Source of the DNA: Pseudoalteromonas haloplanktis ATCC 14393
GTDB taxonomy: Bacteria > Pseudomonadota > Gammaproteobacteria > Enterobacterales > Alteromonadaceae
NCBI RefSeq assembly: GCF_000238355.1
Contig: NZ_AHCA01000007.1
Span: 1 to 64,000 of the forward strand
Length of the DNA: 64,000 nt
Reading direction: 5' to 3'
The notes under the pieces were generated by a model that worked only from the letters and a program-made list of their open reading frames with translations, was not told the origin of the DNA and searched no databases. Below, in pieces: positions 8,278 through 17,241 of the stretch. The stretch's first letter is position 1, and the number at the start of each line of letters is the position of its first letter. The position numbers were made by a program, and so were the translations under genes.

Positions 8278-8493
8278 TTAATAATGCGGCGGTGGTGGCT
8301 CTGGCATGTTTGACATCATCGACGGCGCTGATTGCGACTCTTTAATTTTTTCAGCCAGTAGCTCTGTTTGGCGTTTCATCTTCGCTAACAGCTGCTGGTG
8401 CACCTTAATTTCGTCATTTAAAATATCAATCGTTTCATCTTGAAAAGCGACTTTGGCTTCAAGTTCCATTAAGCGATGTTCAATTGTGTTCAT
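8278..8493 (-). CDS. slyX: SlyX family protein
   Basis: A 71-residue protein. Residues 1-55 form a heptad-rich coiled coil (MNTIEHRLMELEAKVAFQDETI...) and the tail ends PPPPHY, the classic SlyX ending. The role of SlyX is unresolved. Its first 14 bases overlap the end of the upstream lipoprotein gene, so the two are likely co-transcribed. fkpA lies nearby as in E. coli. Confidence 0.92.
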   Translation of the reverse strand: MNTIEHRLMELEAKVAFQDETIDILNDEIKVHQQLLAKMKRQTELLAEKIKESQSAPSMMSNMPEPPPPHY

Positions 8494-9478
8494 TTTTATC
8501 TCGTCTAATAAAGCGCTCAGCGACTCCGCTGGAGCTTTCGGTTAACAACTTGGTATCGTTGTCAGTAAAAGCAACATCAAGCACCACCGCTGATTTAGGT
8601 CTGCTGCCTTCGCGCGGGGTGACATGCCAACTCTGAATTTTTTCACCCGTATCTAACTGCCATAAATCAACCAAGCGATTGGGTGAGCCGGTAGCAAGTA
8701 AGGTGCCTGCATCATTAAAGCGAACCGCAGTGAAAATTCTTTGTCGGGCAATATACGCCAGTTTACTAACAAGATCACCCGTTGTCAGCTGCCATACATG
8801 TGCCTGTGTCATACTGTCGGCGGTAAATGCATAGCGACCTTGTGGATCAAGGGCTACTTGAGTCACTCTGGTTGGGTGATTAAAGCGATGGATCACTTGC
8901 CCTGTTCGAGTATCCCAAAAATAGGCTACGTAGTCGTTAGAGCCGCTGAGGGCAAAATGTCCATTGGGGGATAAATCGACCGCGTTAATTTTTTCTTGAT
9001 GACCAAGGAACTCTATGCGTCTACCGGTCTCTAATTCGAGATAAACAACCACGCCGTCGCTGCGACCGTATAAAACGCTGCGACCTTGGTTACTGATGGC
9101 GATATCTCGAATGGTGGCGGTTTTGATTTTGTAATAGCCGGTATTTTTTCCGCTAGCAATATCCCAAACAGCAAAGGTGGTTTTTTCTGCGGTGACAGCA
9201 TGGCTATTGTCATACGCAATGGCGACAGTGTGAACTAGGCTATCTTGGGCTTGTTGCTGAAACCATTGGTATTTTAGCACTTGCTGTTGATTATCCCATA
9301 GGGCGACCCCATGGTGTATGGATGAGATCAGGCTGTATTTGCCATCATGAGATACTGCTGAGGCAAAGGAGCCTCTAGCTGCATGCTCATAGCTTGCAGT
9401 CGCTTGGTCTTTTTGTTCTGAGCAGGCAATTAGCAAGGTGCAGCACAGAAGATACAAAAAAGTACGAAATATCGACAT
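8480..9478 (-). CDS. WD40-repeat lipoprotein
   Basis: A 332-residue protein with a lipoprotein signal (MSIFRTFLYLLCCTLLIAC, lipobox LIAC, Cys19) followed by repeated WD40-like blades: SHDGKYSLISSIHHGVALWD, SNQGRSVLYGRSDGV, SPNGHFALSGSNDYVAYFWD, DPQGRYAFTADSMTQAHVWQ and FNDAGTLLATGSPNRLVDLWQ. It should fold as a seven-blade beta-propeller tethered to a membrane, with Ser at +2 favouring the outer membrane. I infer a periplasmic scaffold; no enzymatic motif is seen. It overlaps slyX by 14 bases and is divergent from fkpA. Confidence 0.85.
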   Translation of the reverse strand: MSIFRTFLYLLCCTLLIACSEQKDQATASYEHAARGSFASAVSHDGKYSLISSIHHGVALWDNQQQVLKYQWFQQQAQDSLVHTVAIAYDNSHAVTAEKTTFAVWDIASGKNTGYYKIKTATIRDIAISNQGRSVLYGRSDGVVVYLELETGRRIEFLGHQEKINAVDLSPNGHFALSGSNDYVAYFWDTRTGQVIHRFNHPTRVTQVALDPQGRYAFTADSMTQAHVWQLTTGDLVSKLAYIARQRIFTAVRFNDAGTLLATGSPNRLVDLWQLDTGEKIQSWHVTPREGSRPKSAVVLDVAFTDNDTKLLTESSSGVAERFIRRDKNEHN

Positions 9479-9679
9479 ATTACAGGTATTTCCCCTTAAC
9501 TCTTAGTGATTGAGAGGTTAGACTAGGGCACGTTGAAGGCCAAGGTTGTTTATCTAATAACTTGAAAGTGCGCGGTAGCTTACAATCAGAAATTAGATAA
9601 GTAGCCTATCACGGGCCGTTAATCATTAACTAGTAATAATACAATAAATGACATCTGCAAAGTGTGTCGGAGATTTAAA

Positions 9680-10435
9680 ATGAAAAAGACGATTAAATTG
9701 TCATTGATTGCAGCGTCAGTTTTTGCGCTAACAGCTTGTAATCAAGAAGCAAAACAAGAACAAGCAGCACCCGTTAAGCTAGATACTGAAGCACAACAAC
9801 AAGCATACGGTATCGGTGCATCAGTTGGTAACTTTTTAAATAAAGATTTAGCTGATAAAAAAGAGTTAGGTATTGAGCTTGACCAAGCATTGCTTATTCG
9901 TGGTTTTGAAGATGCACTTGCTGGCGAAGCAAAACTTGACGAAGAAAAAATTCGTGAAGTATTAACTACACTTGATACATCTGTACGTACTAAGCAAGAA
10001 GCTCATGCGAAAGTTGAAGCTGAAAAAAGCAAAGCTGCAGGTGAAAAATACCTAGCTGATAATGCTGCAAAAGAAGGCGTTACAGTGACTGAATCAGGCC
10101 TTCAATATGAAGTGATCACTGAAGGTGATGGTGAAAAGCCAGTTGCTACAGATGTAGTTAAAGTACATTACAAAGGTACTTTATTAGACGGTACTGAATT
10201 TGACAGCTCTTATTCACGTAACGAACCAACAACTTTTCCTCTTAACCGCGTAATCGCTGGTTGGACTGAAGGTTTACAACTTATGCCCGTTGGCTCTAAG
10301 TACAAGTTCACCATTCCTGCTGAACTTGCTTACGGCGACCGTGACTTAGGTAAAATTCCAGCTAACTCAACACTTGTTTTTGAAGTAGAACTACTTGAAA
10401 TTCAAAACGAAGAGCAAGCTGCTGCGGCAGAATAA
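9680..10435 (+). CDS. fkpA: FKBP-type peptidyl-prolyl isomerase FkpA
   Basis: A 251-residue periplasmic foldase. The start at ATG 9680 has CGGAG just upstream; the longer GTG start would spoil the signal sequence. The signal ends LTAC (Cys20), so this version is a lipoprotein. An N-terminal helical dimerisation domain (about 30-130) is followed by the FKBP domain (about 140-245) with VHYKGTLLDGTEFDSSY, the FPLNRVIAGWTEGLQLMPVG core and IPANSTLVFEVELL. It assists folding of envelope proteins. Synteny with slyX and yheV is conserved with enterics. A strong terminator follows. Confidence 0.93.
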   Translation: MKKTIKLSLIAASVFALTACNQEAKQEQAAPVKLDTEAQQQAYGIGASVGNFLNKDLADKKELGIELDQALLIRGFEDALAGEAKLDEEKIREVLTTLDTSVRTKQEAHAKVEAEKSKAAGEKYLADNAAKEGVTVTESGLQYEVITEGDGEKPVATDVVKVHYKGTLLDGTEFDSSYSRNEPTTFPLNRVIAGWTEGLQLMPVGSKYKFTIPAELAYGDRDLGKIPANSTLVFEVELLEIQNEEQAAAAE

Positions 10436-10452
10436 TTAGTTATTCTGGATTG

Positions 10453-10478
10453 AAAAGGGGCTCACTTGCCCCTTTTTT
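10453..10478 (+). terminator. Intrinsic terminator of fkpA
   Basis: AAAAGGGGC and GCCCCTTTTT pair around a TCACTT loop, with a T6 tract, 17 bases after the fkpA stop. Confidence 0.9.
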
Positions 10479-10490
10479 ATTGTGTAAATT

Positions 10491-11543
10491 TTAGCTGAAG
10501 GCCGCCTCTTTCATAGTCAACGTGCCGGCATCCGCATTAATTTCAACTTGTGTGCCGACGGGTAAAATAAATTGTCGCTTAATATGGCCAATCATCGCAC
10601 CGCGATAAGCGGGAATGCCCAGTGGCTTAATATAATCTGCAAAAATTTCATCAAGCGTTAATGAGCCATAACCTCGACCCGGTGTACAGTCGTTACAATC
10701 GCCAAATACAAAGCCGGCTATCTTATCCAGCGCCCCCATGAGTTTTAATGTGCTAAGCATGCGATCAATGCGATAAGGTGCTTCATCAATATCTTCTAAA
10801 AATAAAATCGCCCCGTCAAACTCAGGTAAATAAGTTGAGCCTGCTAAAGCGGTTAGTACGGTTAAATTACCTCCAATCAGTTGTCCTGTTGCTTTACCAG
10901 GAGTGATTGTTTGGGTCAGGTATTGGCTATTTACCAATTCGTCTTCGCCCTTAGGTAGGTTGCTAAAATGCATACGTGTTTGTTGCTCAAACATTTGCTG
11001 AAACTGCTTAACATGGAATCGGTTCCAGCTGCTTGATGCATTGGGGCCATGAAAACTAACAATGCCCGCTTTAGCAAGCAGTGCATTGTGTAATGCAGTT
11101 ATGTCAGAGTAACCCATTAGCGGTTTGGCGTTAGCACGGATCATGGCATAGTCCAGTAATGGCAAGATACGCGCAGCCCCTGAGCCGCCTCGCAAGCAAA
11201 AAATAGCATCAACACTACTGTCGTTAAACAGCGCATTAAGATCGTCAGCACGCTGTGTATCTGTACCGGCAAGGTGGCCGCGTCTTGCCATAATATTAGG
11301 AGCTAACTTTGCTTTGTAACCAAGCGCTTCTATTACTTGCTTGGCTAAAATAATATCTTTTTGATTTGCAGTTGCCGCGGATGGACTGACTACGCCAATA
11401 GTCCCCTTTCTTGGTAGTGAGGTAGGTTTTTTCAAACTTAATACGTTGTGGTTTGATGAATTAGCGACTGCTTGCACGCTATTACCTGCGAGTAATCCAG
11501 CACTGAGAAGTGATACAGATTTTAAAAATGTACGTTTATTCAT
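10491..11543 (-). CDS. LD-carboxypeptidase (peptidase S66 family)
   Basis: A 350-residue S66 serine peptidase that trims the terminal D-Ala from muropeptides (LdcA type). Expected motifs are GTIGVVSPSA, CLRGGSGAARILPLLDY, nucleophile Ser146 in GYSDITALH, Glu250 in LFLEDIDEAPYRIDRML and His320 in IGHIKRQFILPVG, giving the Ser-Glu-His triad. LdcA of E. coli is cytoplasmic, but this protein has a leader (MNKRTFLKSVSLLSAGLLAGNSVQA) with a KR-x-FLK start resembling a Tat-type signal without the second Arg. It is therefore probably exported. It stands alone, convergent with fkpA. Confidence 0.88.
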   Translation of the reverse strand: MNKRTFLKSVSLLSAGLLAGNSVQAVANSSNHNVLSLKKPTSLPRKGTIGVVSPSAATANQKDIILAKQVIEALGYKAKLAPNIMARRGHLAGTDTQRADDLNALFNDSSVDAIFCLRGGSGAARILPLLDYAMIRANAKPLMGYSDITALHNALLAKAGIVSFHGPNASSSWNRFHVKQFQQMFEQQTRMHFSNLPKGEDELVNSQYLTQTITPGKATGQLIGGNLTVLTALAGSTYLPEFDGAILFLEDIDEAPYRIDRMLSTLKLMGALDKIAGFVFGDCNDCTPGRGYGSLTLDEIFADYIKPLGIPAYRGAMIGHIKRQFILPVGTQVEINADAGTLTMKEAAFS

Positions 11544-11668
11544 AGCGAGCCTTTGTTATTTTTATACACAATGGCTCTATCATTACATTATGGAAATATA
11601 AATTTCAATTATTTGGGGTGGTTTGGAATATTTAATTTTTATCGGTAAGGCAACAGGTAGAAAACAGA

Positions 11669-11687
11669 CAAGGAGCAGAGCTCCTTG
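11669..11687 (-). terminator. Hairpin downstream of rsd
   Basis: CAAGGAGC (11669-11676), AGA, GCTCCTTG (11680-11687): a perfect 8-bp stem 20 bases past the rsd stop. No T tract follows on either strand, so it is a weak or Rho-assisted terminator at best. Confidence 0.4.
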
Positions 11688-11707
11688 CTACAGCATAGTG
11701 GTGCTAT

Positions 11708-12175
11708 TTAGGTATGATTAGAATACAAATTATCGATTAATTCATCTTCTAATTCAAAGCGCAGCTCAAGAGCTTCGCCTAGTTTTGATAAGTCATGATC
11801 AAAGTCATTGAGTAAATCTTCTTTATCTACTTCTGCATATTTATCATTAAAATCAAGAGCAGTATCGGTGGTTTCTGAAATTCGTGGATAAAGTTCATTG
11901 GCAAGCTTTTGACTACTAGGGCCTTTTTGTTCACATGCTTTGGCAATGTCGTCATACACCTCGAAGTGCCCAGCAGATAAGTAATCCATCAAGATTTGGC
12001 AAAAATTTTGGATCTGTAATTGATCTGGTAAAGCGTGGTCTTTTTGATCATACGGTGAAAAGCCAGCAATACGACAATATAAAACTAACAGCTCTTGACG
12101 TTCTGTAAGCCATTTATCGATAACGGTGTGGCTACCACCCCATTTTTGTTGAGCTTTTTCCAAACGCGTCAGCAT
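11708..12175 (-). CDS. rsd: Regulator of sigma D, Rsd/AlgQ family
   Basis: A 155-residue helical protein aligned with Rsd: the N-terminal MLTRLEKAQQKWGGSHTVIDKWL, the ELLVLYCRIAGF helix and FCQILMDYLSAGHFEVYDDI, the most conserved part. Rsd binds region 4 of the housekeeping sigma factor sigma70 and lowers its activity in stationary phase. Placement next to hemE, here divergent, recalls E. coli where rsd is near hemE. The C-terminus is very acidic (EDELIDNLYSNHT). Confidence 0.88.
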   Translation of the reverse strand: MLTRLEKAQQKWGGSHTVIDKWLTERQELLVLYCRIAGFSPYDQKDHALPDQLQIQNFCQILMDYLSAGHFEVYDDIAKACEQKGPSSQKLANELYPRISETTDTALDFNDKYAEVDKEDLLNDFDHDLSKLGEALELRFELEDELIDNLYSNHT

Positions 12176-12648
12176 TATCTTTCTCCTTAGCTGGGTTGGT
12201 TTCTTCTATAACAATGAAATATGCAGAAAAGATCAACACATTTTTTAAATAATTTAGTAATAAAAGGTTAATATATTGATATATAGGTAGTTATTATTAC
12301 TACTTTGCAATTGTTCTGGGCAAGAAAAAACCACCATAAATGGTGGTTTAATTTCTTTTCCATGACTTGTTAAAACAAGCTTTCTTATTGTTATGGGAAG
12401 ATTTTTATTTTTGTTGTTATATAATTTTTATTGTTTTTATTGTTAACGCGGAACAAGTTATACCAAGCTTTTTGTAATGTTGCAAACATATTAATGAAAA
12501 ATTTCAAATGTTATTTTTTGTTGCTTGAATTTTAAGCGTAAAATAAAACCATTGATCTGTATCATCGGCAAGTACATTGCAATAGAGCACGGTGCGATAT
12601 GGTGATACAATCTGCGCAATTTCATAACAGCTTTAGGATCTCTTACGC
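12176..12648. other. Divergent rsd-hemE intergenic region
   Basis: This AT-rich gap of 473 bases holds the rsd and hemE promoters, which I cannot place precisely. It also holds an orphan terminator-like hairpin (12328-12349) pointing toward hemE, and a second short palindrome CTTGTTAAAACAAG at about 12367-12380. No coding sequence is convincing. The antisense ORF at 12491-12772 overlaps the hemE start and has no ribosome-binding site. Confidence 0.6.
12328..12359 (+). terminator. Orphan intrinsic terminator upstream of hemE
   Basis: AAACCACCA, loop TAAA, TGGTGGTTT, then TAATTTCTTTT. It is oriented toward hemE yet no gene on this strand precedes it; rsd runs the other way. It could end a small RNA starting near 12270-12300 or act as a leader attenuator. 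Confidence 0.5.
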
Positions 12649-13713
12649 ATGAGCGAATTAAAAAACGACCGTTATTTACGTGCACTACAAAAACAACCTG
12701 TTGATGTAACTCCGGTATGGATGATGCGCCAAGCAGGGCGCTATTTACCAGAATACCGTGCCACACGTGCACAAGCGGGCGATTTTATGAGCTTGTGTAA
12801 AAATGCTGAGCTAGCTTGCGAAGTAACCCTGCAACCGTTGCGTCGTTACCCGCTAGATGCTGCTATTTTATTCAGCGACATTTTAACGATTCCAGATGCA
12901 ATGGGCTTAGGCTTGTATTTTGAAACAGGTGAGGGTCCTAAGTTTGAGCGCCCTATTTCATCATTAGCTGATGTAAAAAAGATCCCAAAGCTTGATCCAA
13001 CCGATGAGCTTGGCTATGTAATGAATGCAGTAAGCACCATTCGCCGTGAATTAAAAGGCGAAGTACCACTGATTGGTTTCTCTGGTTCACCTTGGACTTT
13101 AGCCACTTATATGGTTGAGGGCGGTAGTAGCAAAGTATTTGGCAAAATAAAAAAAATGGCGTTTGCAGAGCCGCAAACATTACATTTGTTACTTGATAAG
13201 TTAGCAGATTCAGTGATCGACTACCTAAATGCACAAATTAAAGCGGGTGCACAGTCGTTAATGGTGTTTGACTCATGGGGTGGGGTATTGAGCCCACGTG
13301 ATTATAATGAGTTCTCTTTGCAGTATATGCACAAAATTGTTGATGGCTTAATTCGTGAATATGACGGCCGTAAAGTGCCTGTAACGCTGTTTACTAAAAA
13401 TGGTGGCCAATGGATAGAAGCAATCGCAGCAACAGGTTGTGACGCCGTAGGTCTTGATTGGACTATCAACATTGGTGATGCTAAACGTCGTGTTGGCGAT
13501 AAAGTGGCATTACAAGGTAATATGGATCCATCAATGCTGCATGGTACACCTGATCGCATTCGCCAAGAAGTAGCAACAATACTTGAAGACTTTGGTACCG
13601 GTGATGGCCATGTATTTAACTTAGGCCATGGTATTACGCCAGATGTAGACCCTGAACATGCCGGCGTATTTATCAATGCCGTACATGAGTTAAGTGCGCA
13701 ATATCATAAATAA
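12649..13713 (+). CDS. hemE: Uroporphyrinogen decarboxylase
   Basis: A 354-residue cytoplasmic enzyme that removes four carboxyl groups from uroporphyrinogen III to give coproporphyrinogen III in heme synthesis. The signature [16 protein letters not shown] (22-37) holds the substrate-binding arginines, [14 protein letters not shown] holds the catalytic Asp, and [18 protein letters not shown] and [12 protein letters not shown] follow the family. Length matches E. coli HemE (354). It is monocistronic, with a long untranslated leader region and two hairpins downstream. Confidence 0.97.
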   Translation: MSELKNDRYLRALQKQPVDVTPVWMMRQAGRYLPEYRATRAQAGDFMSLCKNAELACEVTLQPLRRYPLDAAILFSDILTIPDAMGLGLYFETGEGPKFERPISSLADVKKIPKLDPTDELGYVMNAVSTIRRELKGEVPLIGFSGSPWTLATYMVEGGSSKVFGKIKKMAFAEPQTLHLLLDKLADSVIDYLNAQIKAGAQSLMVFDSWGGVLSPRDYNEFSLQYMHKIVDGLIREYDGRKVPVTLFTKNGGQWIEAIAATGCDAVGLDWTINIGDAKRRVGDKVALQGNMDPSMLHGTPDRIRQEVATILEDFGTGDGHVFNLGHGITPDVDPEHAGVFINAVHELSAQYHK

Positions 13714-13723
13714 TAACCGTTAG

Positions 13724-13744
13724 AATAACGAGCCACTCGTTATT
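13724..13744 (+). repeat. Perfect 9-bp inverted repeat after hemE
   Basis: AATAACGAG, CCA, CTCGTTATT (13724-13744). It lies between the hemE stop and the strong bidirectional terminator and lacks a T tract; possibly a protective 3' hairpin. Confidence 0.55.
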
Positions 13745-13752
13745 TACGTAGT

Positions 13753-13783
13753 AAAAAGCCCGCTAATGTTAGCGGGCTTTTTG
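13753..13783 (+). terminator. Bidirectional terminator between hemE and sthA
   Basis: AAAAAGCCCGCTA (13753-13765) pairs with TAGCGGGCTTTTT (13770-13782). A and T runs on both sides let it serve both hemE (plus) and sthA (minus), whose stop codon is 29 bases away. Confidence 0.9.
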
Positions 13784-13811
13784 TTGTCTTTTAAACGCTT
13801 TTAAATATGGG

Positions 13812-15245
13812 TTACTTAAATAAGCGGTTCAAACCATTTAACGCAGCAACACGGTAGGCCTCAGCCATGGTTGGGTAGTTAAACGTGGTATTTACAAAGT
13901 AATCAATGTTATTGCCGCCATTCTTTTGTTCCATAATGGCTTGGCCGATGTGAACAATTTCAGAGGCGCGCTCACCAAAGCAATGGACACCCAATACTTC
14001 TTTCGTTTCGGTATGAAATAATATTTTTAAGCTACCCACTTCAGTACCGGCAATTTGCGCTCGTGCTAAATGCTTAAATTGCGCACGGCCTACTTCGTAC
14101 GGTATTTTAGCCGCAGTAAGCTGTTGTTCGGTTTTACCGACAGAACTCATTTCAGGAATGGTATAAATGCCTGCCGGAATATCAATAATTAGTTTTTCAT
14201 CGCAATTGCCACAAGCTATGGCATCGGCGGCAATTCTACCTTGGTCAAATGCAGCACTGGCAAGGCTTGGGTAGCCAATAACATCACCCACGGCATAAAT
14301 GTTATCAACCTCTGTTTGGTAGGTTTCATTGACTTTTAACTGGCCACGACCATCTGCTTTTAAGCCTACAGCTTCAAGGTTTAAACCGTCAGTGTTACCG
14401 GTGCGACCATTGGCAAATAAAATACAGTCTGCTTTGACGCGTTTACCTGATTTTAAATGCATCACTACACAATCGTCGCGAGTTTCAACGCGATCAAATT
14501 CTTCGTTATGGCGAATAACAATGCCGCTATTCCAAAAGTGATAACTTAGGGCATCTGATATTTCAGCATCCATAAATGCCAACAAGCGGTCACGGGTATT
14601 CACTAAATCAACCTTCGCCCCTAACCCTTTAAAGATTGATGCGTATTCACAACCGATAACCCCAGCACCATAAATTAATACGCGGTGAGGGTCATGTTCT
14701 AGCCCTAAAATAGTATCGCTGTCGTAAATGCGCGAATGGGTAAAGTCTACTTCTGGTGGACGATATGGGCGAGAACCTGTTGCAATAACAATTGTTTTAG
14801 CTGTTAATCGTTCAGTCGAACCATCATTACGCGTAATTTCAATTGTGTTTTTATCTACAAAGCTAGCATCACCTTGAAATAGGTGGATCCGGTTACGATC
14901 GTAAAAACTGCTGCGCAGATTTGACTGCTTAGAAATCACTGAACTGGCGTGGCGCAGAATATCAGGGAATGTTAAGCGACTAGGGCGTTCGCCGATATTA
15001 AATAATGGGTTTGCTTTATATTCGATATAGCGGCTCACAGAATGACGTAGCGCTTTTGAAGGAATAGTACCCCAATGTACACAACCGCCACCAACACCTT
15101 CTTGGCGTTCAATAACGGCTACTTTCTTGTTGCTTTTAGATAGGTTCATGGCGGTACCTTCACCGCCAGGACCTGTGCCTATAATAATCGCATCATATTG
15201 AAACGATTGTTGCTCTTTCTTTACTTGTTGTTTGGCCACAGCCAC
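13812..15245 (-). CDS. sthA: Soluble pyridine nucleotide transhydrogenase
   Basis: A 477-residue FAD-dependent enzyme that moves hydride between NADPH and NAD+. The FAD Rossmann motif is [15 protein letters not shown], followed by [15 protein letters not shown]. The second Cys of the related dihydrolipoamide dehydrogenases is replaced by Thr (Cys-x4-Thr), diagnostic of SthA. The NAD(P) motif is [17 protein letters not shown] is bound again at [16 protein letters not shown], and a dimerisation domain ends the protein. It lies seven bases after the desaturase stop on the same strand, so the two form an operon. In E. coli sthA also sits divergently from fabR. Confidence 0.95.
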   Translation of the reverse strand: MAVAKQQVKKEQQSFQYDAIIIGTGPGGEGTAMNLSKSNKKVAVIERQEGVGGGCVHWGTIPSKALRHSVSRYIEYKANPLFNIGERPSRLTFPDILRHASSVISKQSNLRSSFYDRNRIHLFQGDASFVDKNTIEITRNDGSTERLTAKTIVIATGSRPYRPPEVDFTHSRIYDSDTILGLEHDPHRVLIYGAGVIGCEYASIFKGLGAKVDLVNTRDRLLAFMDAEISDALSYHFWNSGIVIRHNEEFDRVETRDDCVVMHLKSGKRVKADCILFANGRTGNTDGLNLEAVGLKADGRGQLKVNETYQTEVDNIYAVGDVIGYPSLASAAFDQGRIAADAIACGNCDEKLIIDIPAGIYTIPEMSSVGKTEQQLTAAKIPYEVGRAQFKHLARAQIAGTEVGSLKILFHTETKEVLGVHCFGERASEIVHIGQAIMEQKNGGNNIDYFVNTTFNYPTMAEAYRVAALNGLNRLFK

Positions 15246-15252
15246 TCCTACA

Positions 15253-16386
15253 TTAACTAAAAGAGGCTTTTAATAACCTCGCATTTAGTGCAAGCCATGC
15301 CTGTTTTTGATTTTCCCAGGCAGCTTCCAACTCATGATATTGTGCCATTAAAGCCGATTTTTCGCATTGTTGCAGCATGTTATTCTTTTTAACTTCTAAT
15401 ACTTGCTTTTTTAGTGCACAAAAGTGTTGTAGCTTTTTTAGCAATAAATCGTACTCTTGCTGCAATAATGTAAGCTTATCTTGCGCTAAAGGCAATTTAG
15501 CTAAACGGTTTTGTGTTTTGTTCATTAACGTTTCGGCTTTGGCTTTTTCGATACGTTCAACTGGTGTACGTTTTAATTTCTTTGCCAATCCAACACTGGC
15601 AAAGGCGCGGATCATCCATTTTGTTGGATCATAATGAAACCATTTAATGCCATTTCGATAGTCGCTGGCAAAAATATGGTGGAAATTATGATAACCTTCA
15701 CCGTAAGTAAACAGAGCCAAAAAGCCGTTATCTCGTGCTGTATTTTTCTCAGTGTAAGGGCGTGACCCCCAAATGTGCGCAACTGAATTAATAAAAAAGG
15801 TAAAGTGTTGGCTTAATACTAAACGTAACAACCCTGCTAATAATAGCATACCAATTACATCGCCTATCATTAAACCTAGTAACAGGGGAATACCAATATT
15901 AGTTGCCAGAACTAGTTTCATATAATGACGATGCTGCCACATCACTACTTTATTGCGTTGTAAGTCACGGCAGTTAGAGTAATCACCATAGCTGTCGCCT
16001 TGGTAGTCACGTAGCATCCACCCTATATGGCTATACCAAAAACCGTTGGTTGCGGCGTAAGGGTCTTTTACTGGATCATCAACCTGACCATGATGAACAC
16101 GGTGATCACTACTCCAATGTAACGCGCTATTTTGTAGTGCAAAGGCACCGCCTAAAGCGAAGATAAATTCAATAATTGGGTGAGCATCATAAGTTTTATG
16201 TGCCCAAAGGCGATGATAGCCAGCGGTAATCGACATACCAGCATAAAACATACACGCAACGAAGGCGATCCAATGCGCACTGCTAAAGCCATTGGTAAAT
16301 CCATACCAAGGAACTAAGATGGCGGCTGCCAAAAAGGTAATACTGAAAAATAGGACGTTAGTCCAGATAATAGGTGGTTTTTTCAT
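15253..16386 (-). CDS. Membrane fatty-acid delta-9 desaturase with C-terminal coiled coil
   Basis: A 377-residue di-iron membrane desaturase. The three histidine boxes are intact: HRLWAHK, DHRVHH and GYHNFHH. Hydrophobic segments cluster at about 10-50 and 165-205. It should introduce a double bond into saturated acyl chains using O2 and reducing power. Beyond the catalytic core (after about residue 285) is a 90-residue charged helical tail ([18 protein letters not shown]... to the end) that looks like a coiled coil and is unusual for the family. A FabR-type operator lies 13 bases upstream of the start codon, and sthA follows in the same operon. Confidence 0.93.
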   Translation of the reverse strand: MKKPPIIWTNVLFFSITFLAAAILVPWYGFTNGFSSAHWIAFVACMFYAGMSITAGYHRLWAHKTYDAHPIIEFIFALGGAFALQNSALHWSSDHRVHHGQVDDPVKDPYAATNGFWYSHIGWMLRDYQGDSYGDYSNCRDLQRNKVVMWQHRHYMKLVLATNIGIPLLLGLMIGDVIGMLLLAGLLRLVLSQHFTFFINSVAHIWGSRPYTEKNTARDNGFLALFTYGEGYHNFHHIFASDYRNGIKWFHYDPTKWMIRAFASVGLAKKLKRTPVERIEKAKAETLMNKTQNRLAKLPLAQDKLTLLQQEYDLLLKKLQHFCALKKQVLEVKKNNMLQQCEKSALMAQYHELEAAWENQKQAWLALNARLLKASFS

Positions 16387-16399
16387 CTTAAAAAATCTG

Positions 16400-16417
16400 A
16401 GCGTACACTTGTAAGCT
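16400..16417. promoter_or_regulatory. FabR/DesT-type operator
   Basis: AGCGTACACTTGTAAGCT is an 18-base inverted repeat with half sites AGCGTACA and AGCTTACA (one mismatch). This is the form of FabR operators in gammaproteobacteria (AGCGTACA-type half sites at fabA and fabB). It lies between the desaturase start (16386) and fabR (16513), so it can repress the desaturase-sthA operon and may touch fabR. Confidence 0.75.
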
Positions 16418-16512
16418 AAAATAATATTTCATTCTCTTGCCGTCAAGTATTAGACTGGGGAATTAAGATAAAAATCACCATAAATTGATTTTAATTAAAT
16501 CAGGAGTAGTTT

Positions 16513-17136
16513 ATGTCGGGTGTTCGCGCGCAACAGAAACAAAAAACACGACAAGCTCTAATTGAGGCGGCATTTAATCAACTTAGTGCTGATCATAGCT
16601 TTTCGAACCTCAGTTTACGTGAAGTAGCTCGTGAAGCGGGGATTGCGCCTACCTCGTTTTACCGCCATTTTAAAGACATGAATGAACTGGGCTTAACGAT
16701 GGTTGACGAGGCGGGTTTAACGCTGCGTCAGCTAATGCGTCAAGCTCGTCGCCGCATAGCCAGTGGCGGTAGTGTTATTACTACTTCTGTGGTTACTTTT
16801 ATGGAGTTTATTGATAATTCGAGCAATCAATTTAGGCTACTGCTGCGTGAGCGATCTGGCACTTCTAAAGCGTTTCGCGCCGCTGTAGCTCGTGAAATAA
16901 AGCATTTTATTTTAGAACTTGCACATTATCTTGAAAGTGAAACACCGTGTAATGCAAGCCAAGCGTATATTCAAGCAGAGGCTATGGTAACGTTAGTGTT
17001 TAACGCTGGCGCCGAAGCCCTTGATATTGAAGGTCAGCAACGTGATGAACTGGTTGAGCGCGTTATATGGCAATTACGTTATATTACTCGTGGTGCAAGT
17101 AATTATGTAAGAGAGAATAAAACCGATAGCGCATAA
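16513..17136 (+). CDS. fabR: TetR-family repressor of unsaturated fatty acid synthesis
   Basis: A 207-residue TetR protein very similar in layout to FabR. The HTH spans about residues 8-55 ([12 protein letters not shown]...[29 protein letters not shown]) and the C-terminal domain senses acyl-ACP or acyl-CoA composition. FabR represses fabA and fabB in E. coli and desaturase genes in relatives; here the adjacent target is the desaturase-sthA operon. Good Shine-Dalgarno AGGAG at 16501-16505. Confidence 0.93.
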   Translation: MSGVRAQQKQKTRQALIEAAFNQLSADHSFSNLSLREVAREAGIAPTSFYRHFKDMNELGLTMVDEAGLTLRQLMRQARRRIASGGSVITTSVVTFMEFIDNSSNQFRLLLRERSGTSKAFRAAVAREIKHFILELAHYLESETPCNASQAYIQAEAMVTLVFNAGAEALDIEGQQRDELVERVIWQLRYITRGASNYVRENKTDSA

Positions 17137-17241
17137 TCAGTATAAATGCTTGTAGATTTTTTGTTCCTATTTCTTTATTATTGGCAACTACATTTGTACC
17201 TAGTTAATTAAAGCTAGGTAATAAAGAAAGCGAGGACGCAC

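Noticed and set aside
12491..12772. Antisense ORF over the hemE start
   Set aside because: No ribosome-binding site, overlaps the hemE 5' coding region and composition is that of a shadow frame.
17198..17219. Hairpin ACCTAG...CTAGGT before the first island gene as attachment site or terminator
   Set aside because: Short, no T tract, no integrase or tRNA nearby; no support for an att site.
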